From assembly GCA_023657425.1 (NCBI GenBank), contig JAGTJW010000002.1, forward strand, positions 920,431-984,430: a stretch of 64,000 nt of DNA, written 5' to 3'. Below are positions 1 through 8,680 of the stretch, one piece after another. The DNA comes from Ideonella sp. WA131b. Lineage in GTDB: Bacteria; Pseudomonadota; Gammaproteobacteria; Burkholderiales; Burkholderiaceae_C. Each line of letters starts with the position of its first letter. Position 1 is the first letter of the stretch. Under the pieces are notes generated by a model, which was not told the origin of the DNA, did not search any database, and was given only the letters and a program-made list of their open reading frames with translations. Both the position numbers and the translations under genes were made by a program.

Positions 1-255
1 GGATTCCGCAGCATCGTCAACAACCGCCCGGACCACGAGCATGGCCCCGGACAGCCGACCAGTGCGGAGATCGAGGCCGCCGCTCACGCCGCCGGCCTGG
101 TTTACCGCCACCTGCCCGTGGACGGCGGCTGGCAATCGGCCGAGGAAATCGCCGCCTTCGCCCAACTGCTGGCCGAACTGCCTCGACCGCTGCTGGCGTT
201 CTGCCGCTCGGGCGCGCGATCGACGCGGCTGTTCGTTGCCTTGGGGGTACGCTGA
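1..255 (+). CDS. TIGR01244-family phosphatase/sulfur transferase, C-terminal part
   Basis: The window opens inside this gene; 84 codons remain in frame from base 1 to a TGA at 253-255. The translated piece has the pattern of the small dual-specificity-phosphatase-like family often annotated beta-lactamase hydrolase-like: an N-terminal NNRPD stretch, LPVDGGW, and the active-site loop CRSGARS, in which the Cys and Arg form the phosphatase/rhodanese-like catalytic loop. In other bacteria this domain is linked to sulfide or persulfide handling, but nothing here shows the substrate. It ends 113 bases before the TRAP permease gene, and a stem-loop follows its stop. Family call fairly sure, function open. 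Confidence 0.72.
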   Translation, partial: GFRSIVNNRPDHEHGPGQPTSAEIEAAAHAAGLVYRHLPVDGGWQSAEEIAAFAQLLAELPRPLLAFCRSGARSTRLFVALGVR

Positions 256-274
256 GCCGTTCAGCGGGTTTTCA

Positions 275-295
275 GGGCCTGTGCGCATCAGGCCC
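275..295 (+). terminator. Perfect stem-loop after the first gene
   Basis: GGGCCTG (275-281) pairs with CAGGCCC (289-295) around a 7-base loop, 20 bases after the stop of the first gene. No T-run follows, so it is either a weak terminator or an mRNA-stabilising hairpin. A TAGAAT box (302-307) just downstream could be the -10 of the TRAP operon, but no good -35 is visible. Confidence 0.35.
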
Positions 296-368
296 GATTC
301 CTAGAATCGCGGCTCGGGCGCAAGCCGTTCGGCGGGCTGCCGACGGCTGAACACACGGAGACCCACGC

Positions 369-971
369 ATGGGCGGTTTGCTGAAGATCTCGGGGCTGAT
401 CGATGCATTCAATGAATGGATCGGCAAGCTCATCATGTGGCTGGTGCTGGCGGCGGTGCTCATCAGTGCCGGCAACGCCATCATCCGAAAGGCCTTCGAC
501 ATGAGTTCGAACGCCTTTCTTGAGATCCAGTGGTACCTGTTCGCCGGGGTGTTCATGCTCGGCGCGGGCTACGTGTTCTTGCGCAACGCCCACGTGCGCA
601 TCGACTTCATCTCGAGCAAGCTGTCCAAGCGCACCAACGCGATCATCGACATCCTGGGCATCGTGTTCTTCACGATCCCGCTGTCGATCATCCTGATGGT
701 CTTGTCATGGCCGTTGTTCCAGCAGGCCTACGCCTCGGGCGAGATGAGCGCCAACGCCGGCGGCCTGATCCGCTGGCCGGTGCTGCTGCTGATCCCGGTG
801 GGCTTCGCCATCCTGGCGCTGCAGTCGATGTCCGAGCTCGTCAAGCGCATCGCATTCCTCACCGGCCACCGCAGCGAGCCGTTCACCGAGGTGTCCGGCA
901 AGTCCGAAGAAGAGAAGCTGGCCGAGGAGCTGGCGCGGCAGGCCGCAGCCAAGGTCCAGGGAGCGCGCTGA
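369..971 (+). CDS. TRAP transporter small permease (DctQ type)
   Basis: A 200-residue membrane protein with four hydrophobic segments (roughly residues 18-38, 55-75, 92-115 and 135-158) and a charged C-terminal tail, the standard DctQ layout. In tripartite ATP-independent periplasmic (TRAP) transporters the small permease scaffolds the large permease and helps dock the substrate-binding protein in the inner membrane. The large-permease gene begins one base after this stop (TGA 969-971, ATG 973), so the two are almost certainly co-translated. The tail is rich in Glu, Lys and Ala and is probably cytoplasmic. Confidence 0.88.
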   Translation: MGGLLKISGLIDAFNEWIGKLIMWLVLAAVLISAGNAIIRKAFDMSSNAFLEIQWYLFAGVFMLGAGYVFLRNAHVRIDFISSKLSKRTNAIIDILGIVFFTIPLSIILMVLSWPLFQQAYASGEMSANAGGLIRWPVLLLIPVGFAILALQSMSELVKRIAFLTGHRSEPFTEVSGKSEEEKLAEELARQAAAKVQGAR

Positions 972-972
972 C

Positions 973-2772
973 ATGGCTCAGTTCATTGCCCAGAACTTCG
1001 TCCCGCTGATGTTCGCGGGCCTGCTGTTCTTCCTGCTCACCGGCATCCCGGTGGCCTTTGGCCTGGCCGCAACCGGCCTGATGTTCGGCTACATCGGCAT
1101 CGAGGTGGGCCTGTTCGGCGCGAACATGTTCCAGGCGCTGCCGCTGCGCGTGTTCGGCATCATGCAGAACGACACGCTGCTGGCGATCCCCTTCTTCACC
1201 TTCATGGGGATCATCCTCGAGCGCTCGGGCATGGCCGAGGATCTCCTTGAGACAGTCGGCCAGGTGTTCGGGCCCGTGCGCGGCGGCCTGGCCATCGCCG
1301 TCATCCTGGTGGGCGCGCTGTTGGCCGCCACCACCGGCGTCGTGGCCGCGGCGGTGATTTCGATGGGCCTGATTTCGCTGCCCATCATGCTGCGCTACGG
1401 CTACAACCGCACCATCGCCACCGGCACCATCACGGCCTCGGGCACGCTGGCGCAGGCGATCCCGCCGTCTCTGGTGCTGATCGTGCTGGCCGACCAGCTC
1501 GGCCGCTCCGTCGGCGACATGTATGCCGGCGCCCTGGTACCGGGCCTGCTGCTGGTGGGGCTTTACCTCGCCTTCGTGGCCGCGGTGGCCATCGTGCGGC
1601 CCAAGTGGGTGCCGGCGCTGCCGCTGGAGGCGCGCATCTACCGTGAAAGCAGCGGGGCCAGCGGTCACCGCTCCTTGCTGGTTCTGTTCGCGATCTGTGG
1701 CGCAGCGGGTTGGCTCTGGGCCCAGTACCACGAGGCCATCATCAACCCGATGGTCGGCCGCGACCGGCCGGCGCCGGGCGACGAAGTCTTCATCATGTCG
1801 ATGACGGTGGCGTCTTTCCTGGCTCTGGGCCTGGCGCTGCTGGACAAACTGGCACGACTGGGCATGCTGTCACGCTTGGCGCAACAGGTCACCTTCGTGC
1901 TGATCCCGCCGCTGGTGCTGATCTTCCTCGTGCTGGGCACCATCTTCCTGGGTGTGGCCACGCCCACCGAGGGCGGCGCGATGGGCGCGGTGGGTGCGCT
2001 GATCATGGCGTTCGCGCGCAAGCGGCTGGACTTCAAGCTGATGCGCCAGGCGCTGGACAGCACCGCCAAGCTGGCCACCTTCGTGCTGTTCATCCTGATC
2101 GGCTCGACGGTGTTCAGCTTCACCTTCAACGCCGCCGACGGTCACATCTGGGTGGAGCACCTCTTCGAGGACCTGCCCGGTGGCGCGATGGGCTTCCTCA
2201 TCGTCGTCAACGTGCTGGTGTTCATCCTCGGCATGTTCATCGACTTCTTCGAGATCGCGTTCATCGTGATCCCGATGCTGGCGCCGGTGGCCGCGAAGAT
2301 CCTTCCCGAACTGCTGCCTGGCGCGCCGCTGGACGCCGTGATGGTGTGGTTCGGCGTCATCGTGGCGATGAACCTGCAGACCTCGTTCCTGACGCCGCCC
2401 TTCGGATTTGCACTGTTCTACCTGCGCAGCGTGGCGGCCAAGGTCGACTACAAAGACCGTGTCACCGGCGAGATGATCCCTGCCGTGCAGACCTCGCAGA
2501 TCTACAAGGGCTCGATTGCCTTCATCATCCTTCAGCTCGTCATGGTGGTGGTGATCATCGCCTTCCCGTCGCTGGTGGCGGACAGCCTGGGCAAGGATGC
2601 GCAGAACATCGACGCCGATGCGGCGCTGGAGAAGCTGCAGAGCGGCCGCGACGCGCTGCAGCAGATGTCGCCCACCTCGACCGACCCCGTCAGTGCGGCC
2701 GGATCCGCGCCCGCCAACGACCCGATGCGCGATCTGCTCGACGCCGTCAAGCAAGACCAGCAGAAGAAGTAA
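973..2772 (+). CDS. TRAP transporter large permease (DctM type, long form)
   Basis: A 599-residue polytopic inner-membrane protein that carries out Na+-coupled uptake of an organic acid. It has the DctM features: GIPVAFGLAATG near the N-terminus, the TTGVVAAAVISMG loop, the ASGTLAQAIPPS region and ATPTEGGAMGA in the second half. It is about 170 residues longer than the common 430-residue DctM. The extra length is an insertion between the halves (about residues 215-285) plus a hydrophilic tail, as in the long permeases annotated for mannitol/chloroaromatic or 2-oxo-acid TRAP systems. It is followed convergently by the binding-protein gene, so the three proteins likely form one transporter. The exact substrate cannot be read from sequence. 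Confidence 0.9.
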   Translation: MAQFIAQNFVPLMFAGLLFFLLTGIPVAFGLAATGLMFGYIGIEVGLFGANMFQALPLRVFGIMQNDTLLAIPFFTFMGIILERSGMAEDLLETVGQVFGPVRGGLAIAVILVGALLAATTGVVAAAVISMGLISLPIMLRYGYNRTIATGTITASGTLAQAIPPSLVLIVLADQLGRSVGDMYAGALVPGLLLVGLYLAFVAAVAIVRPKWVPALPLEARIYRESSGASGHRSLLVLFAICGAAGWLWAQYHEAIINPMVGRDRPAPGDEVFIMSMTVASFLALGLALLDKLARLGMLSRLAQQVTFVLIPPLVLIFLVLGTIFLGVATPTEGGAMGAVGALIMAFARKRLDFKLMRQALDSTAKLATFVLFILIGSTVFSFTFNAADGHIWVEHLFEDLPGGAMGFLIVVNVLVFILGMFIDFFEIAFIVIPMLAPVAAKILPELLPGAPLDAVMVWFGVIVAMNLQTSFLTPPFGFALFYLRSVAAKVDYKDRVTGEMIPAVQTSQIYKGSIAFIILQLVMVVVIIAFPSLVADSLGKDAQNIDADAALEKLQSGRDALQQMSPTSTDPVSAAGSAPANDPMRDLLDAVKQDQQKK

Positions 2773-2818
2773 GCTGCGACCCGCGGCCGGTAGGCGGCGG
2801 GCCGGAGTCTGCGGACGG

Positions 2819-2843
2819 AAAAAAGCCCCGCCATGGCGGTGCT
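2819..2843 (-). terminator. Intrinsic terminator of the TRAP binding-protein gene
   Basis: Read on the minus strand, the self-complementary CCGCCATGGCGG (2829-2840) is followed by GGGC and seven Ts (A-run at 2819-2825 on the plus strand). It lies about 40 bases past the stop of the minus-strand binding-protein gene and in the gap between the two convergent TRAP transcripts. Confidence 0.6.
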
Positions 2844-2880
2844 CGATTCAGACCTGCGGCAGCCGCCGCAAGGTCGGCGG

Positions 2881-3960
2881 TCAGAGACGCTGCTTCTGCA
2901 TGAAGTCGTCGAACGTGGCCTCGGAGAAGCGGAACCAGAGGTTCGAGTCACGGCGGAAGGCCATGTAGTCGTCGTGAATCTTCTTGAAGGCCGGGTTCTT
3001 GGCACCGATTTCGCTGTACAGCTCCTGCGAGGCCTTGAAGGCACCGTCCATCACGTCGCGCGGGAACTGGAACAGCTTGGTGCCGGCGGCCACCAGCTTC
3101 TTGAGCGCGGCGGGATTGCGCGCGTCATAGCGGGCCAGCATCTCGGTGGCCGCATGCGAGGCCGCGGCCTCGAGCACCGCCTTGTTCTCGGCAGAGAGTT
3201 CGTTGAAGGCCGCGCTGTTGATCCAGAACTCCAGGCCGGCGCCGCCTTCCCAGAAGCCGGGGTAGGCGTAGTTGGGGGCCACCTTGTTCAAGCCGAGCTT
3301 CTCGTCGTCATACGGGCCCACCCACTCGGCGGCGTCGATCGTGCCTTTCTCGAGAGCCTGGTAAATCTCGCCGCCGGGGATCATCTGCGGCACCAAGCCC
3401 AGACGCTCCATCACGCGGCCGCCGAACCCACCGATGCGCATCTTCTGGCCCCGTAGGTCGGCCAGGCTCTTGATTTCCTTGCGCCAGAAGCCGCCCATCT
3501 GCGAGCCGGTGTTGCCGCCGATGAAGTTGACGATGTTGTAGCTGGCGTAGAACTCACGCATCAGCTTCATGCCGTTGCCTTCCATCATCCAGCCGTTGAT
3601 CTGGCGGGCGTTGAGGCCGAACGGGACGGCAGTGCCGAAAGCGAAGGCTTCGTTCTTGCCAACGAAGTAGTAGGGCGCCGTGTGGCACATCTCGACGGTG
3701 CGGTTGCGCACCGCGTCGTCGACGCCGAACGCCGGGACGATTTCGCCGGGCGCTGCCACGGTGATCTGGAAGCGACCACCGGTCATCGCGCCGACCTGCT
3801 TGGCGAAGATGTCGGCAGCTCCGAAGATCGTGTCCAGTGACTTCGGGAAACTCGAGGCCAGGCGCCAACGGATGTTGGCCTGCGCGTGCACGGCCGGCGC
3901 AACACCCGCGGCCAGCACACCGGCCAGACCCGCGTTGCGGACGAAGGAACGACGTTCCAT
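2881..3960 (-). CDS. TRAP transporter substrate-binding protein, TakP-like (DctP family)
   Basis: A 359-residue periplasmic binding protein. The N-terminus carries a twin-arginine-like signal (ERRSFVRNA, then a hydrophobic stretch ending at AVHAQ), so export may be folded and Tat-dependent. The mature part resembles the TakP branch that binds pyruvate and other 2-oxo acids: WRLASSFPKSLDTIFG, the AAEWVGPYDD segment and the EFWINSAAF segment. The start at 3960 is chosen because GAGGAGA precedes it by 7 bases and the signal peptide begins there; the frame stays open further upstream but without signal character. It converges with the two permease genes, an unusual order since binding-protein and permease genes usually run together. 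Confidence 0.87.
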   Translation of the reverse strand: MERRSFVRNAGLAGVLAAGVAPAVHAQANIRWRLASSFPKSLDTIFGAADIFAKQVGAMTGGRFQITVAAPGEIVPAFGVDDAVRNRTVEMCHTAPYYFVGKNEAFAFGTAVPFGLNARQINGWMMEGNGMKLMREFYASYNIVNFIGGNTGSQMGGFWRKEIKSLADLRGQKMRIGGFGGRVMERLGLVPQMIPGGEIYQALEKGTIDAAEWVGPYDDEKLGLNKVAPNYAYPGFWEGGAGLEFWINSAAFNELSAENKAVLEAAASHAATEMLARYDARNPAALKKLVAAGTKLFQFPRDVMDGAFKASQELYSEIGAKNPAFKKIHDDYMAFRRDSNLWFRFSEATFDDFMQKQRL

Positions 3961-4185
3961 GGTAATCATCTCCTCAAGATCGGAAAGGGAAGGGACAGCA
4001 GGCAGGCAGGACTGCCGAAGAAACCCGCAAATTCTAGGAGTCGGTGCCAGGGCTCCCGGGCGGGTTTTCCCGCTCGGAGACAGGAGGGCGACACGGGCTC
4101 TTGGCGGCGGCACGCAGCGTCAACGCCGCAGGCTGAAAGCGCCCTGAGTGTCGGCCGCGGAACCCACTCCTGCAGGAGACGCCGC

Positions 4186-5562
4186 TCAGGCCCCGGCGAG
4201 CTTGAGCCTGGGCACCAGCACCGAACCGACGGTCTTGCTGCCCTGGGTGTAGGCATCGGCGCCGATCGCGGCAATGTCGCGGAACATGGTCTTCAAGTTG
4301 CCGGCGATGGTGACCTCGTGCACGGGGTAAACGATCCGGCCACCCTCGACCCAGAATCCGGCAGCGCCCCTTGAGTAGTCGCCGGTCACGTAGTTCACGC
4401 CCTGCCCCATCAGCTCGGTGACGAACAGGCCACGATGGAGCTTCTTCAGCATGGCATCGAGGTCGTCCGCGGAGCGGGTGCGGCGGCTGCGCATGACGAG
4501 GTTCTGCGAGCCCCCGGCGTGGCCGGTGGTCTTCATCCCCAGCTTGCGTGCCGAGTAGCTGCTGAGGAAGTAGCCCTGCGTGACACCGCCTTCGACGACG
4601 CGCCGCGCGCGCGTGCGCACGCCCTCGTCGTCGAAGGGTGCGCTGCCTTTGCCCTTGCGCAGGTGCGGGTCTTCATCGATGTCGATGTGGGTCGCCAGCA
4701 CGGCCTTGCCCAGACTGCCCTCCAGAAAGCTGGCCTTGCGGTAGAGCGCGCCGCCCGAGGTGGCCTGCACGTAGGCGCCCAGCAGCCCGGCAGCCACCGT
4801 GCTCTCGAACAGCACGGGCACCTCGCCGGTGGCCACGCGCCGGCTCTTCAGCCGGGCGAGGGCTCGCTCGGCGGCATAGCGGCCCACGGCTTCCGGGCTG
4901 GCGAGCTCGGCCGCGTCGCGCATGCTGCTGTACCAGCCGTCGCGCTGCATGTCGCGGCCCTTGCCCGCGATCGGACTCACCGAAAGATAGTGGCGCGAGC
5001 TCGCATAGCCGCCCCGAAAACCACGCGTGTTGCCGGCCCAGAAATGCGCCTGCTGGGCGGAGACGCCGGCTCCTTCGCTGTTGGTGATGCGGCGGTCGAC
5101 AGCCATGGCCGCAGCCTCGCAGCGGCGCGCCAGCTCGGCCGCAGTGGCGGGGTCGATGACCCAGGGGTGGAACAAGTCCAGGTCTCGCGCGGCTTCGTCA
5201 ACATCGGCCAGGTCATCAGATTCGGGCAGTCCGGCCGCGGGGTCCTCGGCCGTGAACCGGGCGATGTCGTAGGCAGCCTGCACCGTGCGGCGGATGGCCT
5301 GCGGCGAGAAATCGGACGTGCTGGCGTTGCCTCGCCGCTGGCCGAGATAGACGCTCACGCCCAGGCTCTTGTCGCGGTTGCGCTCGACGTTCTCGAGCTC
5401 ACCCTTGCGCACACTCACCGAAAGGCCCACGCCCTCGCTGACTTCGGCACCGGCGTCGCTGGCGCCGAGCGTGCGTGCGATCTGCAGCGTGTCCTCGACC
5501 ATTTGCTGGAACTGCGCCGGCTGGAAGGCGAATCCGGAAGGGTCGCGCGGGGAGGACGTCAT
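4186..5562 (-). CDS. pmbA: TldE/PmbA-family metalloprotease subunit
   Basis: A 458-residue protein of the TldD/PmbA family, close to the usual 450. Partner of TldD in a heterodimeric cytoplasmic protease that trims peptides such as microcin precursors and the CcdA antitoxin; PmbA itself lacks the zinc site. Visible family blocks are GVSVYLGQRRGNASTSD near residue 85, RDMQRDGWYSS, FDDEGVRTRAR and the C-terminal GNLKTMFRDIAAIG. The ATG at 5562 gives the family length; the in-frame sequence further upstream is arginine-rich and looks non-coding. It is divergent from darP, a neighbour pair often kept in proteobacteria. Confidence 0.92.
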   Translation of the reverse strand: MTSSPRDPSGFAFQPAQFQQMVEDTLQIARTLGASDAGAEVSEGVGLSVSVRKGELENVERNRDKSLGVSVYLGQRRGNASTSDFSPQAIRRTVQAAYDIARFTAEDPAAGLPESDDLADVDEAARDLDLFHPWVIDPATAAELARRCEAAAMAVDRRITNSEGAGVSAQQAHFWAGNTRGFRGGYASSRHYLSVSPIAGKGRDMQRDGWYSSMRDAAELASPEAVGRYAAERALARLKSRRVATGEVPVLFESTVAAGLLGAYVQATSGGALYRKASFLEGSLGKAVLATHIDIDEDPHLRKGKGSAPFDDEGVRTRARRVVEGGVTQGYFLSSYSARKLGMKTTGHAGGSQNLVMRSRRTRSADDLDAMLKKLHRGLFVTELMGQGVNYVTGDYSRGAAGFWVEGGRIVYPVHEVTIAGNLKTMFRDIAAIGADAYTQGSKTVGSVLVPRLKLAGA

Positions 5563-5663
5563 GCGGGGCGGCGGCGGTGAGTCTCGGAAGGCAAGCTGCG
5601 CAACAATCATAGCCCTGTCGTTTACCAACACCCTCGCACGCCCGGCGAGCATCCCCCGATCCC

Positions 5664-6257
5664 ATGCCCCGCAAAGCCGCGCCGCACCGTGGCCTCGACG
5701 TCCACTACGGCGACGTCGACCCCGACGACACCGATGGTCGGCCGAGCAAGTCGGCCCTGAAGCGCCAATCGCACGATTTGCAGGCGCTGGGACTTGAAGT
5801 GGCCGCATGGCCTGAGCAGCGGCTGGCCGCCGCACCGATGCCCGAGGCCTTGCGCGAGGCCATCCTTGAGTACCGCCGAACCAAGAGCCATGAGGGCCGC
5901 AGGCGACAGCTGCAGTACGTGGGCAAGCTGATGCGCGGCGCCGACGAAGCAGCGCTCCGCGAGGCCGTCGCCGCCGCGAAGCTGGGTTCGGCGCGCGAGA
6001 CGCTGGCGCTGCACGAGGCAGAGCGCTGGCGCACCGAGCTGATCGCCGACGACGGCACTGTCGCCCGCTGGCTGCAGCAGCATCCCGGCACCGACACGCA
6101 GCAGCTGCGCAGCCTGGTTCGCGCCGCGCGCCGCGACGCCGTGGCGCCCGAGGCGCGGCAGCCCCGGAGCCACCGCGAGCTGTTCCAGTTCATCAAGGCC
6201 GCGATGGCCGGGGGCGACGCCGCTCCGACTGAACCCGCCGGGGATTTCGCGCCGTGA
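5664..6257 (+). CDS. darP: Ribosome-associated protein YjgA/DarP (DUF615)
   Basis: A 197-residue, highly charged, helix-rich cytoplasmic protein of the YjgA/DarP family, which binds late 50S precursors and helps mature the peptidyl-transferase centre. The core KSALKRQSHDLQALG (about residues 29-43) and EYRRTKSHEGRRRQLQYVGKLMR (about 70-92) is the family signature. A short acidic N-terminal extension (DVDPDDTDG) is seen before it. It is transcribed divergently from pmbA with a 101-base gap and followed 58 bases later by mog. Confidence 0.92.
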   Translation: MPRKAAPHRGLDVHYGDVDPDDTDGRPSKSALKRQSHDLQALGLEVAAWPEQRLAAAPMPEALREAILEYRRTKSHEGRRRQLQYVGKLMRGADEAALREAVAAAKLGSARETLALHEAERWRTELIADDGTVARWLQQHPGTDTQQLRSLVRAARRDAVAPEARQPRSHRELFQFIKAAMAGGDAAPTEPAGDFAP

Positions 6258-6315
6258 GCCTGCGCTCGGCCGCCCGCAGGGCTCATGCCGGAGTGCGGCG
6301 CACGAGGGCACTCCA

Positions 6316-6909
6316 GTGAGCAGCATCTTCGATTCCGTCCGCGTCGGCGTGGTCTCCATCAGTGACCGCGCCTCGGCCGGCGTCTACGAGGACAAGGGCC
6401 TGCCGGCCTTGAAGGCCTGGCTCGGCCGTGCGCTGAAGAACCCGATCGTGTGGGTCGAGCGGCTGATTCCCGACGAGCAGGACGGCATCTCGGCCACCCT
6501 GGTGGATCTGGTCGACGGCGAGCGCTGCGATCTTGTGCTCACCACCGGCGGCACGGGCCCTGCGCTGCGCGACGTCACGCCCGAGGCCACGCTGGCGGTG
6601 GCTCACAAGGTGATGCCAGGCTTTGGGGAGCAGATGCGGCAGATCTCGCTGGCCTTCGTGCCCACTGCGATCCTGTCGCGCCAGGTGGCGGTGATCCGCG
6701 GCCGTGCGCTGATCGTCAACCTGCCGGGCCAGCCCAAGGCCATCGCCGAGACGCTGGAAGGCCGGCCCGGTGCGACGCCCCCGGTGCCCGGAATCTTTGC
6801 AGCCGTGCCCTACTGCATCGACCTGATCGGCGGCCCTTACCTCGAAACCCACGAGGCCGTTTGCAGCGCCTTCCGGCCGAAGTCAGCGCTGCGGCCACCG
6901 CGCGCCTGA
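6316..6909 (+). CDS. mog: Molybdopterin adenylyltransferase
   Basis: A 197-residue protein of the MoaB/Mog family. It adenylylates molybdopterin with ATP before molybdate insertion in molybdenum cofactor synthesis in the cytoplasm. The family motifs are clear: VGVVSISDRASAGVYEDKG at the N-terminus, LTTGGTGPALRDVTPEAT (about residues 75-92) and NLPGQPKA (about 136-143). Its length matches E. coli Mog (195). No other Mo-cofactor gene is in the window; it follows darP on the same strand. Confidence 0.94.
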   Translation: MSSIFDSVRVGVVSISDRASAGVYEDKGLPALKAWLGRALKNPIVWVERLIPDEQDGISATLVDLVDGERCDLVLTTGGTGPALRDVTPEATLAVAHKVMPGFGEQMRQISLAFVPTAILSRQVAVIRGRALIVNLPGQPKAIAETLEGRPGATPPVPGIFAAVPYCIDLIGGPYLETHEAVCSAFRPKSALRPPRA

Positions 6910-6942
6910 GGGCGCAGGCGGCAAAAACCGGGTCGGCTGCGC

Positions 6943-7734
6943 CTACTTGACAAGCTGGTTCAGGCGCTCGGCATCGAAGGCAGCTTCGGTTCTTGCCTCT
7001 TGTGGCACACAGTCGGCCACGGGCAGCTCGCGCGAGCGCGAAGAGAGCTTCTCGATGGCCTGCCACAGCAGCGCGATCTGTTGCTCCTGGCTGCCGGCGC
7101 TGTCGATCAGGCCCTTCAAGGCTTGCGCCAGCGGATCGTCGCCCTGGGTCAGCCCGTAAGCGGAAAAGCCCCTCTTGACAGCCAGGCTCTGGCGTTCGGC
7201 ATCGCGTTCGGCGTCGGCAGGGCGGGCGACGATGCGCGCCGGGATGCCCACCGCCGTGGCGCCTGCCGGCACCGGCTGCAAAAGCACCGCGTTGGAACCG
7301 ACGCGCGCGCCGTCGCCGACCGTGAAGCCACCCAGCACCTTGGCACCGGCGCTGACGATGACACCGCGACCCAGCGTCGGGTGCCGCTTGGCACCCTTGT
7401 CGAGCGACGTGCCTCCCAGCGTGACGCCGTGATACAGCGTGCACTCGTCGCCGACCTCGGCGGTCTCGCCGATGACCAAGCCCATGCCGTGGTCGATGAA
7501 GACGCGGCGGCCCATGGTTGCGCCGGGGTGGATCTCGATGCCGGTGAGCCAGCGCGAGATGTGCGACACGAAGCGCGCCGGCCAGCGCAGGCCACGCCGC
7601 CACAAGGCGTGCGCCCAGCGGTGCATCACCAGCGCATGCAGCCCTGGATAGCAGCTCAGCACCTCCCAGCTCGAACGCGCGGCGGGGTCGCGTTCGAGGA
7701 TGCAGGCGATGTCTTCGCGAAGGCGTTCGAACAT
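6943..7734 (-). CDS. cysE: Serine O-acetyltransferase
   Basis: A 263-residue enzyme that acetylates L-serine with acetyl-CoA, the first step of cysteine synthesis. It has an alpha-helical N-terminal domain followed by the left-handed beta-helix hexapeptide repeats: [28 protein letters not shown] and [19 protein letters not shown], then [22 protein letters not shown]. The ATG at 7734 starts [11 protein letters not shown], as in close homologues. The C-terminal 60 residues after the hexapeptide domain are longer than in E. coli and of unknown use. It converges with mog and lies 23 bases downstream of trmJ on the same strand, suggesting co-transcription. Confidence 0.92.
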   Translation of the reverse strand: MFERLREDIACILERDPAARSSWEVLSCYPGLHALVMHRWAHALWRRGLRWPARFVSHISRWLTGIEIHPGATMGRRVFIDHGMGLVIGETAEVGDECTLYHGVTLGGTSLDKGAKRHPTLGRGVIVSAGAKVLGGFTVGDGARVGSNAVLLQPVPAGATAVGIPARIVARPADAERDAERQSLAVKRGFSAYGLTQGDDPLAQALKGLIDSAGSQEQQIALLWQAIEKLSSRSRELPVADCVPQEARTEAAFDAERLNQLVK

Positions 7735-7757
7735 GCGGCCAGTGTAGCCAGCGGCGC

Positions 7758-8543
7758 TCAACCCTGCTTCGGCCGTCCGTCAGCGGGCCGTGGCAGGCCG
7801 TCGGCGGCGGCTTCGACGGCTCGTGCGATGCCGCGCAGCAGGTGCAGCTCGTCAGCCGTGGGCTGCGCGCGGTTGAGCAGCTGGTTCAGCCGCGGCAGCA
7901 GCTTCTTCGGTGCCGCGGGATCCAGGAAGCCGATGCGCACGAGCGCCCCCTGCCAGTGCGCGAGCGTGGCCTGCACGGCGGCCACGTCAGCCACCGCGCT
8001 GCGGCGCAACGCCGGCCGGGCCGGCACGACGGCGTAGCCGCCCAGGGCCTGGCGCCATTCGTAGGCCACCAGCTGCACGGCCTGCGCCAGGTTGAGTGAG
8101 CCGTAGGCCGGGTTGGCCGGGATGCTCAGGCAGACATGGCAACGCCAGACGTCGTCGTTGGCCAGACCGTGGCGCTCGCGACCGAACACGAAGCCCACGC
8201 GCAGGCCTGCCAGCTGCTGCGCCACCAGCGCCGCCAGGTGCTCGCGCGGCGCCACGGTCGGGGGGCCGAAGTCGCGCGGCGTCATCGCCGTGGCACAGGC
8301 GTGCGTCACTCCGTGGAGCGCCTCGGCCAGCGTGGGCACCTCGCGCACGGCGTCGAGCACGTCGGTGGCCCCACTGGCCAACGCCACGGCCTCATCAAGC
8401 CTGTGCAGTCCGGGCTGGCGTGGCGCCACCAGCACCAGTTCGGAAAAGCCCATCGTCTTGAGCGCACGGGCCGCCGCGCCGACGTTGCCGGCATGGCTGG
8501 GGCGCACGAGCACGAAGCGGGTGGAGTCGACGGCGGCGCTCAT
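7758..8543 (-). CDS. trmJ: tRNA (Cm32/Um32) 2'-O-methyltransferase, SPOUT family
   Basis: A 261-residue SPOUT-class RNA methyltransferase using S-adenosylmethionine, most like TrmJ, which methylates the ribose of nucleotide 32 in tRNA anticodon loops. Knot motifs are visible: [22 protein letters not shown] at the N-terminus, [18 protein letters not shown] in the middle and [23 protein letters not shown], which binds the cofactor. The ATG at 8543 is preferred to a GTG nine bases upstream. Divergent from suhB, as in many proteobacteria. Confidence 0.92.
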   Translation of the reverse strand: MSAAVDSTRFVLVRPSHAGNVGAAARALKTMGFSELVLVAPRQPGLHRLDEAVALASGATDVLDAVREVPTLAEALHGVTHACATAMTPRDFGPPTVAPREHLAALVAQQLAGLRVGFVFGRERHGLANDDVWRCHVCLSIPANPAYGSLNLAQAVQLVAYEWRQALGGYAVVPARPALRRSAVADVAAVQATLAHWQGALVRIGFLDPAAPKKLLPRLNQLLNRAQPTADELHLLRGIARAVEAAADGLPRPADGRPKQG

Positions 8544-8601
8544 CGACCGCACGGCCGGGCTGGGAGTGGGCGCATAGAATCAAGGGTTTTCGCGGATCAG
8601 A

Positions 8602-8621
8602 ACGGCCGATTATTCGGCCGT
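8602..8621 (+). promoter_or_regulatory. Stem-loop in the suhB leader
   Basis: ACGGCCG (8602-8608) and CGGCCGT (8615-8621) form a perfect 7-bp stem with an ATTATT loop, 59 bases before the suhB start. A TAGAAT box at 8575-8580 upstream is a reasonable -10, so the hairpin would lie in the 5' leader. No T-run follows, so it is not a simple terminator. Confidence 0.35.
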
Positions 8622-8680
8622 CTTGCGGGCCCCTGGCCCTGCCGCGCGATCTTTTCCAACCGTTGCCACCCCAGCCCGCC

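Noticed and set aside
275..295. A full intrinsic terminator for the first gene
   Set aside because: The stem is perfect but no T-run follows, so only a low-confidence stem-loop is reported.
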